Origin: Saprospiraceae bacterium | GTDB lineage: Bacteria > Bacteroidota > Bacteroidia > Chitinophagales > Saprospiraceae | NCBI GenBank assembly: GCA_020631235.1 | Contig: JAHDHQ010000004.1 | Coordinates: 124,001-188,000, forward strand | Length of the DNA: 64,000 bases | Reading direction: 5' to 3' | In this document: one piece after another, positions 9,414 through 17,775 of the stretch | Layout: each line of letters begins with the position of its first letter | Position numbering within the stretch: the stretch's first letter is position 1 | The notes under the pieces: generated by a model | What the model saw: the letters and a program-made list of their open reading frames with translations, nothing else | Told to the model about the DNA's origin: nothing | The model's database searches: none | Made by a program: the position numbers and the translations under genes

Positions 9414-9466
9414 AATAGTATCTTAGTTGTAATTTTTGTACCCGAAAGATAAAGCTATTTTTTCAT

Positions 9467-10477
9467 TTGAATAATATCTGTCATATAATAAGCAATGTTA
9501 AAGCTTCTCTTATTGTTTTGGCGACGTTCTTTACCTTAACGGCTAAGGCAAATGTAGATTATATACAGTCAACTAAAAGTAGCGTACTGGACTCTAGCCA
9601 ATTAAACAAACCAAGGTTTTACACCTTGCTCACAGGCACGGTGGTTACTGGTTCTGCCTTAAGCTATGGATTGTATAATAGCTGGTACAAGCAATATCCG
9701 AGAAGTGCTTTTCATTTGTTCAATGATGCTCAAGAATGGAACCAAATGGATAAATATGGTCATATTTATTCTGCCTATAATCAAGCCGACGTTTATTACC
9801 AATTGCTTAAATGGTCGGGATTAAATAAGTCAAAATCTATCTGGGGCGGTATGATAGCTGGAAGCACTATTCAAGGTGTCATCGAAATCTTCGATGGTTT
9901 TTCTGAACAGTGGGGGTTTTCGGTCTGGGATGCAGGATGTAATGTTTTAGGGGTAGCGGCTTTTGGCGCTCAGCAATATTTTTGGGACGAACAAAAAATA
10001 AGGTTAAAAGTATACTCTTTTAAGCGATCTTATACTCAGGATCCATTGATCTCAGAAACTGGGAGTTCTATGGATTACCAAGATCGAATTAATGATTTGT
10101 ACGGAGAAGCTTATTTAACGCGATTTTTAAAAGATTACAATGCACAATCCTTGTGGCTTTCTTTCAATGTTGCTTCTTGTTTAAACACTACGAAAGTCCC
10201 AGAATGGCTGAATGTAGCGATTGGTTTTGGGTCAGAAAATCTTCTAGGCGGATTTACGAATCATTGGACTCATGATGGTGAGGTATTTAATGCGCAAGAC
10301 AGGCACAGATATAGACAATATTTCCTATCCCTTGATATTGATTTTGATCGGATACAAACTAATCAAGTCTGGCTTAAACCCATCCTTTCTGGCTTAAATT
10401 TATTAAAAATGCCGGCACCGACCTTGGAATATAACAGCAATAAGGAGTGGCATTTGCATTTTATCCTATTGCGATAA
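9467..10477 (+). CDS. DUF2279 (YfiM-like) envelope protein
   Basis: A 336-aa protein with an N-terminal hydrophobic segment (SLIVLATFFTLTAKA) consistent with a signal peptide and a core resembling DUF2279 predicted periplasmic proteins. Visible features include the MDKYGHIYSAY stretch, a GGMIAGSTIQGVIEIFDGF membrane-like stretch and GFSVWDAGCNVLG. Function is unknown. No ATG is available near the front; the TTG at 9467 is the only standard start before the signal peptide, and a TAG at 9416 closes the frame upstream. It diverges from porP/sprF, with 53 bases between the starts, so the two may share a control region. Confidence 0.7.
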   Translation: MNNICHIISNVKASLIVLATFFTLTAKANVDYIQSTKSSVLDSSQLNKPRFYTLLTGTVVTGSALSYGLYNSWYKQYPRSAFHLFNDAQEWNQMDKYGHIYSAYNQADVYYQLLKWSGLNKSKSIWGGMIAGSTIQGVIEIFDGFSEQWGFSVWDAGCNVLGVAAFGAQQYFWDEQKIRLKVYSFKRSYTQDPLISETGSSMDYQDRINDLYGEAYLTRFLKDYNAQSLWLSFNVASCLNTTKVPEWLNVAIGFGSENLLGGFTNHWTHDGEVFNAQDRHRYRQYFLSLDIDFDRIQTNQVWLKPILSGLNLLKMPAPTLEYNSNKEWHLHFILLR

Positions 10478-10565
10478 TACTTTTCAATCTCATTAAATAA
10501 CATTGAAACTATTAAAAGATTGAGAACATTACTTTTTAAGTATTCTTAAAAAAGAGCTAATTAAA

Positions 10566-10868
10566 TCAATTGTGTTTGCCTAATGCAGTTGCTGTGATTA
10601 CTTTTGAAACAGATGCCGCTCTTATTTGACTTGATGGCTTTATAGGGATTTTATTCTTTACATCTGAATAACCAAATGCTTTTGAATATATCATTTCCTG
10701 AGATTCACTTACCGATACAGAAATACCTGCGACCTTTGTCTTTTCCAACAAACCGCTAATTATGGCATCAACAAGATTAAAATTGTTTTCAATTATTGAG
10801 TTTGTATTTGTTGGAATATTTGATGGAGGAGAATATTGTAACATAATAATGATGGTCAGACTTTTCAT
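10566..10868 (-). pseudogene. Truncated serine beta-lactamase/PBP-like (class C) gene, N-terminal fragment
   Basis: The 100-aa frame reads like the start of a class C beta-lactamase/esterase family protein. AGISVSVSESQEMIYSKAFGYSDV is the usual first strand pair (seen from residue 48), and SVSK near residue 86 is the catalytic SxxK box. It then stops after ATALGKHN, where full-length relatives continue for 250 or more residues. No YxN or KTG box follows downstream on the minus strand. The N-terminus also lacks a good signal peptide. I read it as a decayed remnant; expression as a small protein cannot be excluded. Confidence 0.7.
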
Positions 10869-11020
10869 TGGTGTGTTCTTTATTATGATTTGTTTTGTGG
10901 TATTTTCCCTTTGTTATTCCAACTTATCTAATTGGCTATTAAGGATTATATTGTCTAGCTTCTTTAAGAAAACGATCAAATATCCTTTTTTCAGCTGAGC
11001 TTACATCTAGTTCATTTTCT
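10869..11020. other. Short non-annotated stretch with an open C-terminal frame
   Basis: No convincing gene. On the minus strand a frame offset from the gene at 11021-11728 stays open from its 3' end down to a stop at 10939, encoding a charged helix-like stretch ending RFLKEARQYNP. It has no start of its own and may be the former C-terminus of the upstream gene after a frameshift, or chance. Together with the pseudogene this makes 10478-11020 a low-information region. Confidence 0.3.
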
Positions 11021-11728
11021 TTATCCTTTAATAGACGATTCCTCTTGCAAGATATTATTTACATTCTCATGAAAATCCCGAGTCAATTTTTTGTGAAAAA
11101 AAGGATATAATCTTCTATCTCGAAACCGTTTTCCACTCTTAAAATAGCTGGTATGGATGATTTTTGTAGAATGATCGTCAAGAGGATAAAATTTAATTTG
11201 TTGGACACCTAAAGACTTATTTCCTTCTACATAACTAAATGCTATAAGTCGTTCTGTATGGTCTATAGAAATTATTTCAAAAGCTACAGCCATATTCAAA
11301 AGGCCGAGGAGCATTTTTAAATTCAAATAATAGATTTGTCCAGTTGCAGTTTGTTCGATACAATCCTCCTCATAGTAAATTTTGTCGGGAGATTTTTGAA
11401 GCATTAAGCCTTTGGTGCTCTTTCTATTATTCCATAGTGTTGATGGATCAGTGCTCACATAATTCCCCCAGACTTGCATCAAGCTATTGTTCACTTCAAA
11501 TGTCATCACATCTTTATAATATTCTGACAAATCGTCTCCATCATTCCAAGAGGCTTTAACCGATTCTATCTTATTTCCTCCTTGTTTTAATTGACGTTTT
11601 ACATACTTTCTTACAGACCTTTGTTCGATCTTCTCTAATTGAATATCGCTTAAGCTTAGCTGAGCAATCATATTGCTTGGCCTCAACAACAATAAACACA
11701 AAAGGATACTAAATGAATATTTAATCAC
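11021..11728 (-). CDS. Secreted protein of unknown function
   Basis: Not recognised. From a GTG at 11728 the product begins with a plausible signal peptide (IKYSFSILLCLLLL ... SNMIAQ) and has about 210 mature residues. A conserved-looking C-terminal half holds GVQQIKFYPLDDHSTKI and a basic RFRDRRLYPFF stretch. The strand pattern loosely recalls SRPBCC/START-like lipid-binding domains, but this is weak. The open frame extends to 11950; that longer version overlaps the upstream hydrolase by 92 bases and buries the signal peptide, so the GTG is preferred. A frame open beyond the stop (to 10939) hints at a possible frameshift at the C-terminus. Confidence 0.5.
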   Translation of the reverse strand: MIKYSFSILLCLLLLRPSNMIAQLSLSDIQLEKIEQRSVRKYVKRQLKQGGNKIESVKASWNDGDDLSEYYKDVMTFEVNNSLMQVWGNYVSTDPSTLWNNRKSTKGLMLQKSPDKIYYEEDCIEQTATGQIYYLNLKMLLGLLNMAVAFEIISIDHTERLIAFSYVEGNKSLGVQQIKFYPLDDHSTKIIHTSYFKSGKRFRDRRLYPFFHKKLTRDFHENVNNILQEESSIKG

Positions 11729-11858
11729 AACTTTAAAATTAACCTTTACTAAGGTATAGAATGCATTTGACAACTCTTGTACTCCATGACGAATGATCAT
11801 ATCGATCGTCTCTTCGAGGGACGAAGAGATATGACCTGATATATGGTAGCTTTCGTTT

Positions 11859-12857
11859 TTATTTTTCAGTCCACTCAATAAATTTCTTAAAGTACTCGCT
11901 CCATCGATTAACTTCCTCTTCTCCTTTTTTCTGGTTGTAACTATGATCACAGTCTATACAAACTTCAAATGTTAAATTCTTTTTCCTCTTTTCCATAAAC
12001 TGAACAGGAATCAGGTAAGCTGTTTCAATTGGCGTACTTTCATCTTTTGATGCGAAAAGCGCAAAAATAGGAATGTCAATATCTAAAAGATATGCAATCG
12101 GTGGTCTTTCATAGGATGACCATCTCTTATTTGTGTAACCTATATGATCTACTTCTGTAGAATTTGGATTTAGTATCACATTTTGGTACCATTGCAGCAC
12201 TCCCATTATATTCTCATGGGCAATTGAATCTGTGATTTGCCCCTTCAAGGCCTCCAATCTATTAAACAGTGAAAATTCATAGAAATTATTGAGAACATTT
12301 CCAGACCAAAATCCTAGATGTGTTATTTGCTTATTTCTCAAAGCCAATGGTGCCGCAATCGTTGCACCTTCAGAATGTCCGTAAACTATAATTTTTTCAG
12401 ACTTTGATAAATGGTTTTCTATAATGTGTTTGATCGATTTGTCAATTTGATTTACTCGATATTCTTGATAGTCGTTTTGATAAAATTTGGTGCTAACATT
12501 CTCCACATCCGATTCAAGAAAAATACCCTCTCTACCTGGTTTAGGGATTATTGCCCATGTGTAATTTGAGTCTAAACGCTCATAATCATCACCAAACCAT
12601 CTATAATATACGGGTTCTTCATTTTCAATTTTATAACTGAAGATTGGGTTGAATCCAGTTCCTTGAATATATAAAACCAAATTTTCTGGTTTAGCCTCAT
12701 AATTTTTTAAATAATAGCTTATTGTATCTGCTCCATCAATAAATTGCTCTTCAATAAAATTAAACTTCTTCAATGCATTTTCGAGGTGCTCTAGATTGGT
12801 TTGTGCATATGTAGAAAGTGATAAAAGCAAGATTAATTTACAGACTAATAATTTCAT
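11859..12857 (-). CDS. Secreted alpha/beta hydrolase
   Basis: A 332-aa hydrolase with a signal peptide (LLVCKLILLLSLSTYAQ) cleaved before TNLEHL. The nucleophile elbow GHSEG places the catalytic Ser at about 162. LVLYIQGTGFNP contributes the oxyanion-hole region, FASKDESTP the probable acidic residue, and CDHSYNQ the probable catalytic His. The CIDCDH pair of cysteines near the His could form a disulfide. Substrate unknown; esterase or peptidase are both possible. The frame opens at 12878, but ATG 12857 directly precedes the signal peptide. It is followed by the unknown secreted gene on the same strand. Confidence 0.75.
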   Translation of the reverse strand: MKLLVCKLILLLSLSTYAQTNLEHLENALKKFNFIEEQFIDGADTISYYLKNYEAKPENLVLYIQGTGFNPIFSYKIENEEPVYYRWFGDDYERLDSNYTWAIIPKPGREGIFLESDVENVSTKFYQNDYQEYRVNQIDKSIKHIIENHLSKSEKIIVYGHSEGATIAAPLALRNKQITHLGFWSGNVLNNFYEFSLFNRLEALKGQITDSIAHENIMGVLQWYQNVILNPNSTEVDHIGYTNKRWSSYERPPIAYLLDIDIPIFALFASKDESTPIETAYLIPVQFMEKRKKNLTFEVCIDCDHSYNQKKGEEEVNRWSEYFKKFIEWTEK

Positions 12858-13041
12858 GTAGTTTTTGATTTTAAGCAAAAGTTTACATTTATTAATTTAA
12901 TAAAATTAGTTTAATCGACAAGCCGTCTCACAATTTCGATATTGAGGCAATTCACTTTACAATTCTTGAGCTAATTTCTCTTCAAATTCAATTATATGTT
13001 TCTTCTTTGTTTTTGTCCAGAACATTTTTCATGCTAAATGA

Positions 13042-13110
13042 GTGGTAACGGATTTGCGATGTGGAGCGGACGACTGAAGGGAGTTTGATCTCATCATCGC
13101 TTGTTAAAGC
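13042..13110. repeat. Imperfect inverted repeat, faintly attC-like, after a minus-strand gene
   Basis: Nested arms TAAC (13046-13049) / GTTA (13103-13106) and GCGATG (13056-13061) / CATCGC (13095-13100) enclose a GC-richer core unlike the surrounding AT-rich DNA. It starts 9 bases beyond the stop of the minus-strand gene at 13119. The arrangement recalls integron attC sites, but the arm spacers are unequal (6 and 2 bases) and the outer 7-mers fit the consensus poorly. No integrase or second copy is visible in this window. Confidence 0.3.
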
Positions 13111-13118
13111 CAGTTTAT

Positions 13119-13466
13119 CTATTTCTTCCTAAGCTTATCCATAACATCATAGTCACAGTCTCCAATTTCTGGTTCTCCTACCTTAAAACCTAAAGTTTTA
13201 CTTGCGATTGCTTTAATTTCCCTTTTCCATTCCTCCCATTCGACAGCATCAATATATGCAGAAAAATGAAGGCCGGACGGCTCATGGTAACAACTGATGT
13301 ATTTTTCACTTTTGTCAGTTTTATAACTATACCAATATCCTGAATCATTTCCAAAGCCTCCAGAGCCTAACCATCCATCCATTTGTGCAAATATTTGCAG
13401 TAATTGCTTTTGAATATGCTCAGGGAAATCATATTTAATATTTAAGTTAATCTGAAAGAACTCCAT
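13119..13466 (-). CDS. Small protein paralogous to the N-terminal domain of the upstream DUF4291 protein
   Basis: 115 aa, cytoplasmic, no signal peptide. It aligns along its length with residues 1-110 of the gene immediately upstream (13467-14858). Shared features: LNIxYDxP at the front, a DGW turn, KYIS before EPxGLxF, a DxxEWxxW box, and a closing KxGExExGD. The shared domain looks like a small alpha+beta fold of the kind seen in immunity-type or adaptor proteins, but I do not recognise a named family. Its stop is 9 bases from an inverted repeat. Start ATG 13466 abuts the upstream stop (13467), so the two genes are co-transcribed and probably arose by partial duplication. Confidence 0.7.
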   Translation of the reverse strand: MEFFQINLNIKYDFPEHIQKQLLQIFAQMDGWLGSGGFGNDSGYWYSYKTDKSEKYISCYHEPSGLHFSAYIDAVEWEEWKREIKAIASKTLGFKVGEPEIGDCDYDVMDKLRKK

Positions 13467-14858
13467 TTATTCTAAGTTTAATCCTATGTTCAAATCTGTT
13501 CTTTTAGGTTCGTATATAGTTTCAATCGGTATTTCAAGGTGTTTTACTTGCTGGTGTTCAAGGTAGATTCTTTGTTTAGCCACAAATCTTGTTATGTCAG
13601 ATATTTCAAGAATCATCCTATCATTGAATTTTCGTAACATTTCGCCCTTAATTCCTATTTGAATTGCTTTTCTGTCTTTTTTATTTCCATAAGGATCATG
13701 ATTCGGATCCCATTGTAATCTTACTTCGCTGGCGATTAATTCTTTCTTCCATTCTACTTCGCTTTTGTGATAGCCTCTTTTGAAAGATGATATTGTAGCA
13801 TTACTTAGTAATTCTTCCCATCCTTCATTTGTAATTCGTATTGCGAGTATTCTTTCTTGATCTACCTTAGTAGCCCAACCACTTCTATACATCATCCACA
13901 AGTAGTTTGGCTTAATCCACGTCATTCTATTAAAGCTAAAATTAGCTCCTCCGAATTTATTGTTTTCAGTTGCAAAGTTTGCTATTGAAGGTTTGTATGC
14001 CTGATAAACTACTATTGAATCGGTGAATTGGTAAGCGGACAAACAATTTCCGTATTGCGGAAGCAACTTCTCTGATTCAGAGTAATATTGCAATTTAATC
14101 CTATCTATATGTCTTGGAGAGGATTGAATCATCCTTAATTTTCTTGTTATTTCCTTGTCCCAATCAGTAATTCTTTTCTGGGCAAATTCTTTTATTAGAG
14201 GGTCATTTGAGTTCGTTAAATCAAGGAGTAATTCTCTTGCCTCTTGAGTTCCAATATCAGCTAAAGCCCAAGTTAATTTTCTTGTGACAGGTTTGTAATC
14301 GAACTCTGGAATTTTTGAATTTGTAATTTGATCATAAATGAATTTTGCAGTTGATGGATGTCTTCTTTCTTGAAAACTTGAAGCTATCCAATCGTGCAGG
14401 CTATGCCATTCTTCTCGAAACAGCCATTTTTCAATTTCGATTTCATCTAATTCAGAAAGCTGTGGTTTGGGTTTAGTATAGAATTCTTCGATTATCCTAT
14501 GATTGTTGGATTTATATATCTTTTGATATTCGCCGAATACTTCAAGTCCTTTATTATGCCATAAATCATCTCCAACTTCTCCCAATTCAATTTCTCCTAT
14601 TTTTACTCCAAGGATTTCTGTTGCTACATTCTTAATATTAAGAAGCCATTGTTGCCATTCATCATCATCCATTCTTCCATAGAAACATAATCCAGCTGGT
14701 TCAACTGAAGAAGAAATATATTTCCCTTCATCGTTCATATTAAACCATCTATTTGTACCCTCAATCCAACCGTCAGTTTTTGAGAAAATCACATTAATTC
14801 GATAATCCCACACTGGCCAGTCATATCGAATATTTAAATTTGCTGATTGAATATTCAT
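13467..14858 (-). CDS. Three-part fusion: immunity-like N-domain, HEAT-like helices, DUF4291
   Basis: 463 aa from ATG 14858 (the TTG at 14888 adds ten residues). Residues 1-115 are a paralogue of the small protein encoded next to it. About 130-240 are helical and repeat-like, with FREEWHSLHDW and KLTWALADIGTQEARELL suggesting HEAT-type helices. About 245-450 match DUF4291: VVYQAYKPSIA, then RMTWIKPNYLWMMYRSGWATK (split here across the motif's core), QERILAIRIT, and LQWDPNHDP. DUF4291 has no established activity that I can cite. The fusion suggests a scaffold or adaptor bringing the N-domain's partner to the DUF4291 module. It sits in an accessory stretch without housekeeping neighbours. Confidence 0.72.
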   Translation of the reverse strand: MNIQSANLNIRYDWPVWDYRINVIFSKTDGWIEGTNRWFNMNDEGKYISSSVEPAGLCFYGRMDDDEWQQWLLNIKNVATEILGVKIGEIELGEVGDDLWHNKGLEVFGEYQKIYKSNNHRIIEEFYTKPKPQLSELDEIEIEKWLFREEWHSLHDWIASSFQERRHPSTAKFIYDQITNSKIPEFDYKPVTRKLTWALADIGTQEARELLLDLTNSNDPLIKEFAQKRITDWDKEITRKLRMIQSSPRHIDRIKLQYYSESEKLLPQYGNCLSAYQFTDSIVVYQAYKPSIANFATENNKFGGANFSFNRMTWIKPNYLWMMYRSGWATKVDQERILAIRITNEGWEELLSNATISSFKRGYHKSEVEWKKELIASEVRLQWDPNHDPYGNKKDRKAIQIGIKGEMLRKFNDRMILEISDITRFVAKQRIYLEHQQVKHLEIPIETIYEPKRTDLNIGLNLE

Positions 14859-14966
14859 TTTTATGTTCGTTCTAATTGGTGGTAACAATATATAATAATT
14901 AGTAAATCTTTAGTCGAAGGTCTTTAGATGAATAAAAGCTGTTTCCTCTAGGAAAGGAATAGAATG

Positions 14967-15539
14967 TCAACTTCTCTTGGCTATCTGAGCCAGCCGCTCA
15001 TAAAACTCGATTCCATACTTTCTCACTATTGCATCTTTTGCAAAAGAATAAAGCGGTGTGGATTCCTTATCCCCTTTTTTTAGGGCAGGAGCACATATAT
15101 CCCAAACATCATAATACATGTTTTGAAATCCAGTTTGTGGGTTTGTCTCTATACGTATCGGATACAAATGACAGGAAATAGGTTTATGAAAAGAGATGGT
15201 TTTCTCCCGAAATAATTTTTCGAACAAACACCAAGAAATACCAGAATCATCATTGAACAAAAAAACACATGCCCCACTACTCTTCAATGCTGTTCCTTGC
15301 TTTTTCATGCCGTCATAATAAGGTGCTATTCCTTGTTTGTCTATAGCCTCTAAGGATTCTTTAGAAAGATAGTCACGGAGTATAGGCATTAATGCTTCAA
15401 TAGTGCTTATTTCTTCTTCCTCTAAAGGTGCGCCAAAATCACCTGCTGAACAGCAAGCTCCTTTACATGCATCTAAGTCACAGGCAAAAGATTTTTGGGC
15501 AATGTCGTCTGTAATCAAAACTTCTTCTATGAGTATCAA
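14967..15539 (-). CDS. DUF3109 family cysteine-cluster protein
   Basis: 190 aa. The N-terminal cysteine cluster C20-x4-C25-x3-C29-C30, with further cysteines in SGACVF, SWCLFE, ISCHLYP and DICAP, matches the DUF3109/YkgJ-like group, proposed to bind zinc or an Fe-S cluster. Function is unknown. No ATG is present near the front and a TAA closes the frame eight codons upstream, so the start is the TTG at 15539. It diverges from citrate synthase, with 112 bases between starts. Confidence 0.8.
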   Translation of the reverse strand: MILIEEVLITDDIAQKSFACDLDACKGACCSAGDFGAPLEEEEISTIEALMPILRDYLSKESLEAIDKQGIAPYYDGMKKQGTALKSSGACVFLFNDDSGISWCLFEKLFREKTISFHKPISCHLYPIRIETNPQTGFQNMYYDVWDICAPALKKGDKESTPLYSFAKDAIVRKYGIEFYERLAQIAKRS

Positions 15540-15651
15540 ACTTTTTCTCTGATTTTGTGATTATAGTTACTGTGCTATTATTATTTCAAAATAAGCACTT
15601 TAATTGATATATTCGTGCGAACAAATTTCAAAATTAAGGACATATCTCTCA

Positions 15652-16959
15652 ATGGATAGATTAAAGCAAAAATTCTACGATAAAGCTAGCGCACTTAAAG
15701 TAGAAATAAAATCCCTATTAAAAGAACATGGAGCTAAAACTGTGGGTGAAGTAACACTCAAACAAGTTTTTGGGGGTGCTCGAGGCGTTAAAACGATGAC
15801 ATGGGAAACTTCTGCCCTAGATCCCAATGAGGGAATCAGGTTTAGAGGATACACCATACCTGAATTAAGAGCAGCATTGCCAAAATGGAAAAATGGAAAA
15901 GAACCTTTACCTGAGGGTCTTTTTTGGTTAATGCTTGTTGACGAAATGCCAACACAAGAAGATGTAGAATGGTTAGCTGACGAATGGGAGAAAAGATCCA
16001 CTATTCCAGCTCATACTTATGCCGTATTAGAAGCACTACCTGCAGACACTCACCCTATGACGCAGTTTACAATGGGAATTGCCAGTATGAACTATGACAG
16101 TGTTTTTGCTAAACGCTACAGTGAAGGCATGAAAAAAGCAGATTACTGGGATGCAACCTATGAAGATGCTATGAATTTAATAGCAAGACTTCCAAAGTTA
16201 GCCGCCTACATATACAGGAAAGTATATCATAATGGTGAGCACATTGAAGCAGATACAAGCCTTGACTGGGCTGGGAATTATGCGCACATGTTAGGCATGA
16301 ACGATGATGATTTCACCAGCTTAATGCGTTTATACTTAACCATACATGCTGATCATGAAGGTGGTAATGCTTCTGCACATACCGCACACTTGATTAACTC
16401 GACCCTTGCTGATGTATACTTATCTTACTCAGGAGCCATGGACTCCTTAGCAGGGCCTTTACATGGATTAGCTAATCAAGAGGTGATTAAATGGATTTTT
16501 GAAATGACCAAACAATTGGGCACAACTAAACCAAGTAAGGAACAAATCGCTCAATACGTACAAGATACGTTAGATTCTGGTAGAGTTATTCCTGGATATG
16601 GGCACGCAGTTTTAAGAAAACCTGATCCAAGATTTACCGCACAAAAAACGTTTGCAGAAGAATACATTCAAGATGATGATTATGTAAATATTGTCTGGAA
16701 TTTATTTGAAGTAGTGCCGCCGATATTGGACGGATTAGGAAAAGTAAAAAACCCGTGGCCAAATGTAGATGCTCACTCTGGTGCATTATTAGTACATTAT
16801 GGTTTAAAAGAGTATGGATATTACACTGTTTTATTTGGTGTTTCAAGGGCGCTAGGTGTTATGGCAGCAAGCTGCTGGTCAAGAGCTTTAGGTTTACCTT
16901 TGGAAAGACCAAAATCAGTAACTTCCAAATGGGTAAAAGAATTTATTTCGGCTAGTTAA
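15652..16959 (+). CDS. gltA: Citrate synthase, mitochondrial-like type
   Basis: Condenses acetyl-CoA and oxaloacetate to citrate, entry to the TCA cycle. The catalytic triad, by comparison with pig heart enzyme, is H271 ([10 protein letters not shown]), H318 (PGYGHAVLR) and D373 (NVDAHSG). Long stretches read like the eukaryotic mitochondrial enzyme rather than E. coli Glt[11 protein letters not shown]-like [26 protein letters not shown], and [11 protein letters not shown] near the end. There is no E. coli-type N-terminal NADH-binding domain. Length 435 aa. ATG 15652 is chosen over a TTG at 15604 because family similarity starts at DRLKQKF. gcvH follows 11 bases later. Confidence 0.93.
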   Translation: MDRLKQKFYDKASALKVEIKSLLKEHGAKTVGEVTLKQVFGGARGVKTMTWETSALDPNEGIRFRGYTIPELRAALPKWKNGKEPLPEGLFWLMLVDEMPTQEDVEWLADEWEKRSTIPAHTYAVLEALPADTHPMTQFTMGIASMNYDSVFAKRYSEGMKKADYWDATYEDAMNLIARLPKLAAYIYRKVYHNGEHIEADTSLDWAGNYAHMLGMNDDDFTSLMRLYLTIHADHEGGNASAHTAHLINSTLADVYLSYSGAMDSLAGPLHGLANQEVIKWIFEMTKQLGTTKPSKEQIAQYVQDTLDSGRVIPGYGHAVLRKPDPRFTAQKTFAEEYIQDDDYVNIVWNLFEVVPPILDGLGKVKNPWPNVDAHSGALLVHYGLKEYGYYTVLFGVSRALGVMAASCWSRALGLPLERPKSVTSKWVKEFISAS

Positions 16960-16970
16960 TCGACAAAACA

Positions 16971-17360
16971 ATGACAAACTTAGAAACTTTAAAATATACA
17001 GAAGACCACGAATGGGTGGCTATCGATGGTGATATTGCTACAGTAGGCATTACTGCGTTTGCTCAAGGTGAATTGGGAGAAATCGTGTATGTAGAAGTGG
17101 AAACAGTAGGCGAAACCATAGCTAAAGCGGAAATCTTTGGCACTGTAGAAGCAGTAAAAACAACTTCTGATTTATTTATGCCTATAAGCGGTGAAGTAAT
17201 CGAATTCAATAAGGCTTTAGATGAAAACGAAGACGATAACCCTGGGTTGATCAATGAATCACCATTCGATGAAGGTTGGATTATTAAAATTAAAATGGCA
17301 GACACTTCGGAGCTAGACGATTTATTAGATCACGAGGCTTATCAAAAATTAGTTTCGTAA
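16971..17360 (+). CDS. gcvH: Glycine cleavage system H protein
   Basis: The lipoyl shuttle of the glycine cleavage complex; it carries the aminomethyl group between the P, T and L proteins. 129 aa, full length. The lipoylated lysine is K63 in [14 protein letters not shown], with the usual YTEDHEW start, [18 protein letters not shown] and [15 protein letters not shown]. It follows citrate synthase by 11 bases and precedes a VanZ-like protein by about 35, so it is part of the same transcript. The other gcv genes are not in the window. Confidence 0.95.
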   Translation: MTNLETLKYTEDHEWVAIDGDIATVGITAFAQGELGEIVYVEVETVGETIAKAEIFGTVEAVKTTSDLFMPISGEVIEFNKALDENEDDNPGLINESPFDEGWIIKIKMADTSELDDLLDHEAYQKLVS

Positions 17361-17394
17361 TTTTTTTAATTCGATACACCAAAACTAAATCATC

Positions 17395-17775
17395 CTGCAT
17401 CTTAAGCATATAGGAACTGGAATACGATGGTTTTTCTTCGCTTCTTGCTTATTAGTAATTACAGTGGGAAGTTTAGTTTCTGTTTCGAAGGTCGAAGTAC
17501 TCGTTTTTAATGGAGTGGACAAAATAAGTCATTTAGCAGCTTATTGTGCTTTAAGTTTCACTCTGTTCTTTGCTCTCGAAAAACAAATATTGTCCAAGCT
17601 AAATGTAGTCATCATTATTTTCGGACTTTCTTTTTATGGCTTTTTTATAGAAATATTGCAAAAGTACATGACTGAATCCCGAATTTTTGATATTTTGGAC
17701 ATTGTTGCAAATACAGCAGGTGTTCTACTGGGATACTTGTTTTTTTTAGCATTAAAAATTAAATCCTATGAATGA
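17395..17775 (+). CDS. VanZ-like small membrane protein, start codon probably non-ATG
   Basis: A four-helix membrane protein of the VanZ-like type. Features: first helix with RWFFFASCLLVITVGS, then VFNGVDKISHLAAYCALSF (the conserved D-K-hydrophobic-H motif), a third helix with VIIIFGLSFYGFFIEILQKYM, and DILDIVANTAGVLLGY. The first standard start, GTG 17464, falls inside the first helix and would remove most of it. The frame is open back to 17389. CTG 17395 gives 126 aa, the usual length, and is my best guess. The stop overlaps the tonB start (17768) by 8 bases, implying coupling. Function of stand-alone VanZ-like proteins is not established. Confidence 0.72.
   Translation: MHLKHIGTGIRWFFFASCLLVITVGSLVSVSKVEVLVFNGVDKISHLAAYCALSFTLFFALEKQILSKLNVVIIIFGLSFYGFFIEILQKYMTESRIFDILDIVANTAGVLLGYLFFLALKIKSYE

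Noticed and set aside
10762-10998. Plus-strand frame with hydrophobic segments
   Set aside because: Overlaps the truncated beta-lactamase-like gene antisense and has no recognisable features or start signal.
10939-11040. Offset minus-strand frame ending RFLKEARQYNP
   Set aside because: No start codon of its own and too short to identify; mentioned only as a possible frameshifted tail.
15652-16959. Eukaryotic contamination as explanation for the mitochondrial-like citrate synthase
   Set aside because: Intron-free, 11 bases from bacterial gcvH, with the same base composition as its neighbours.
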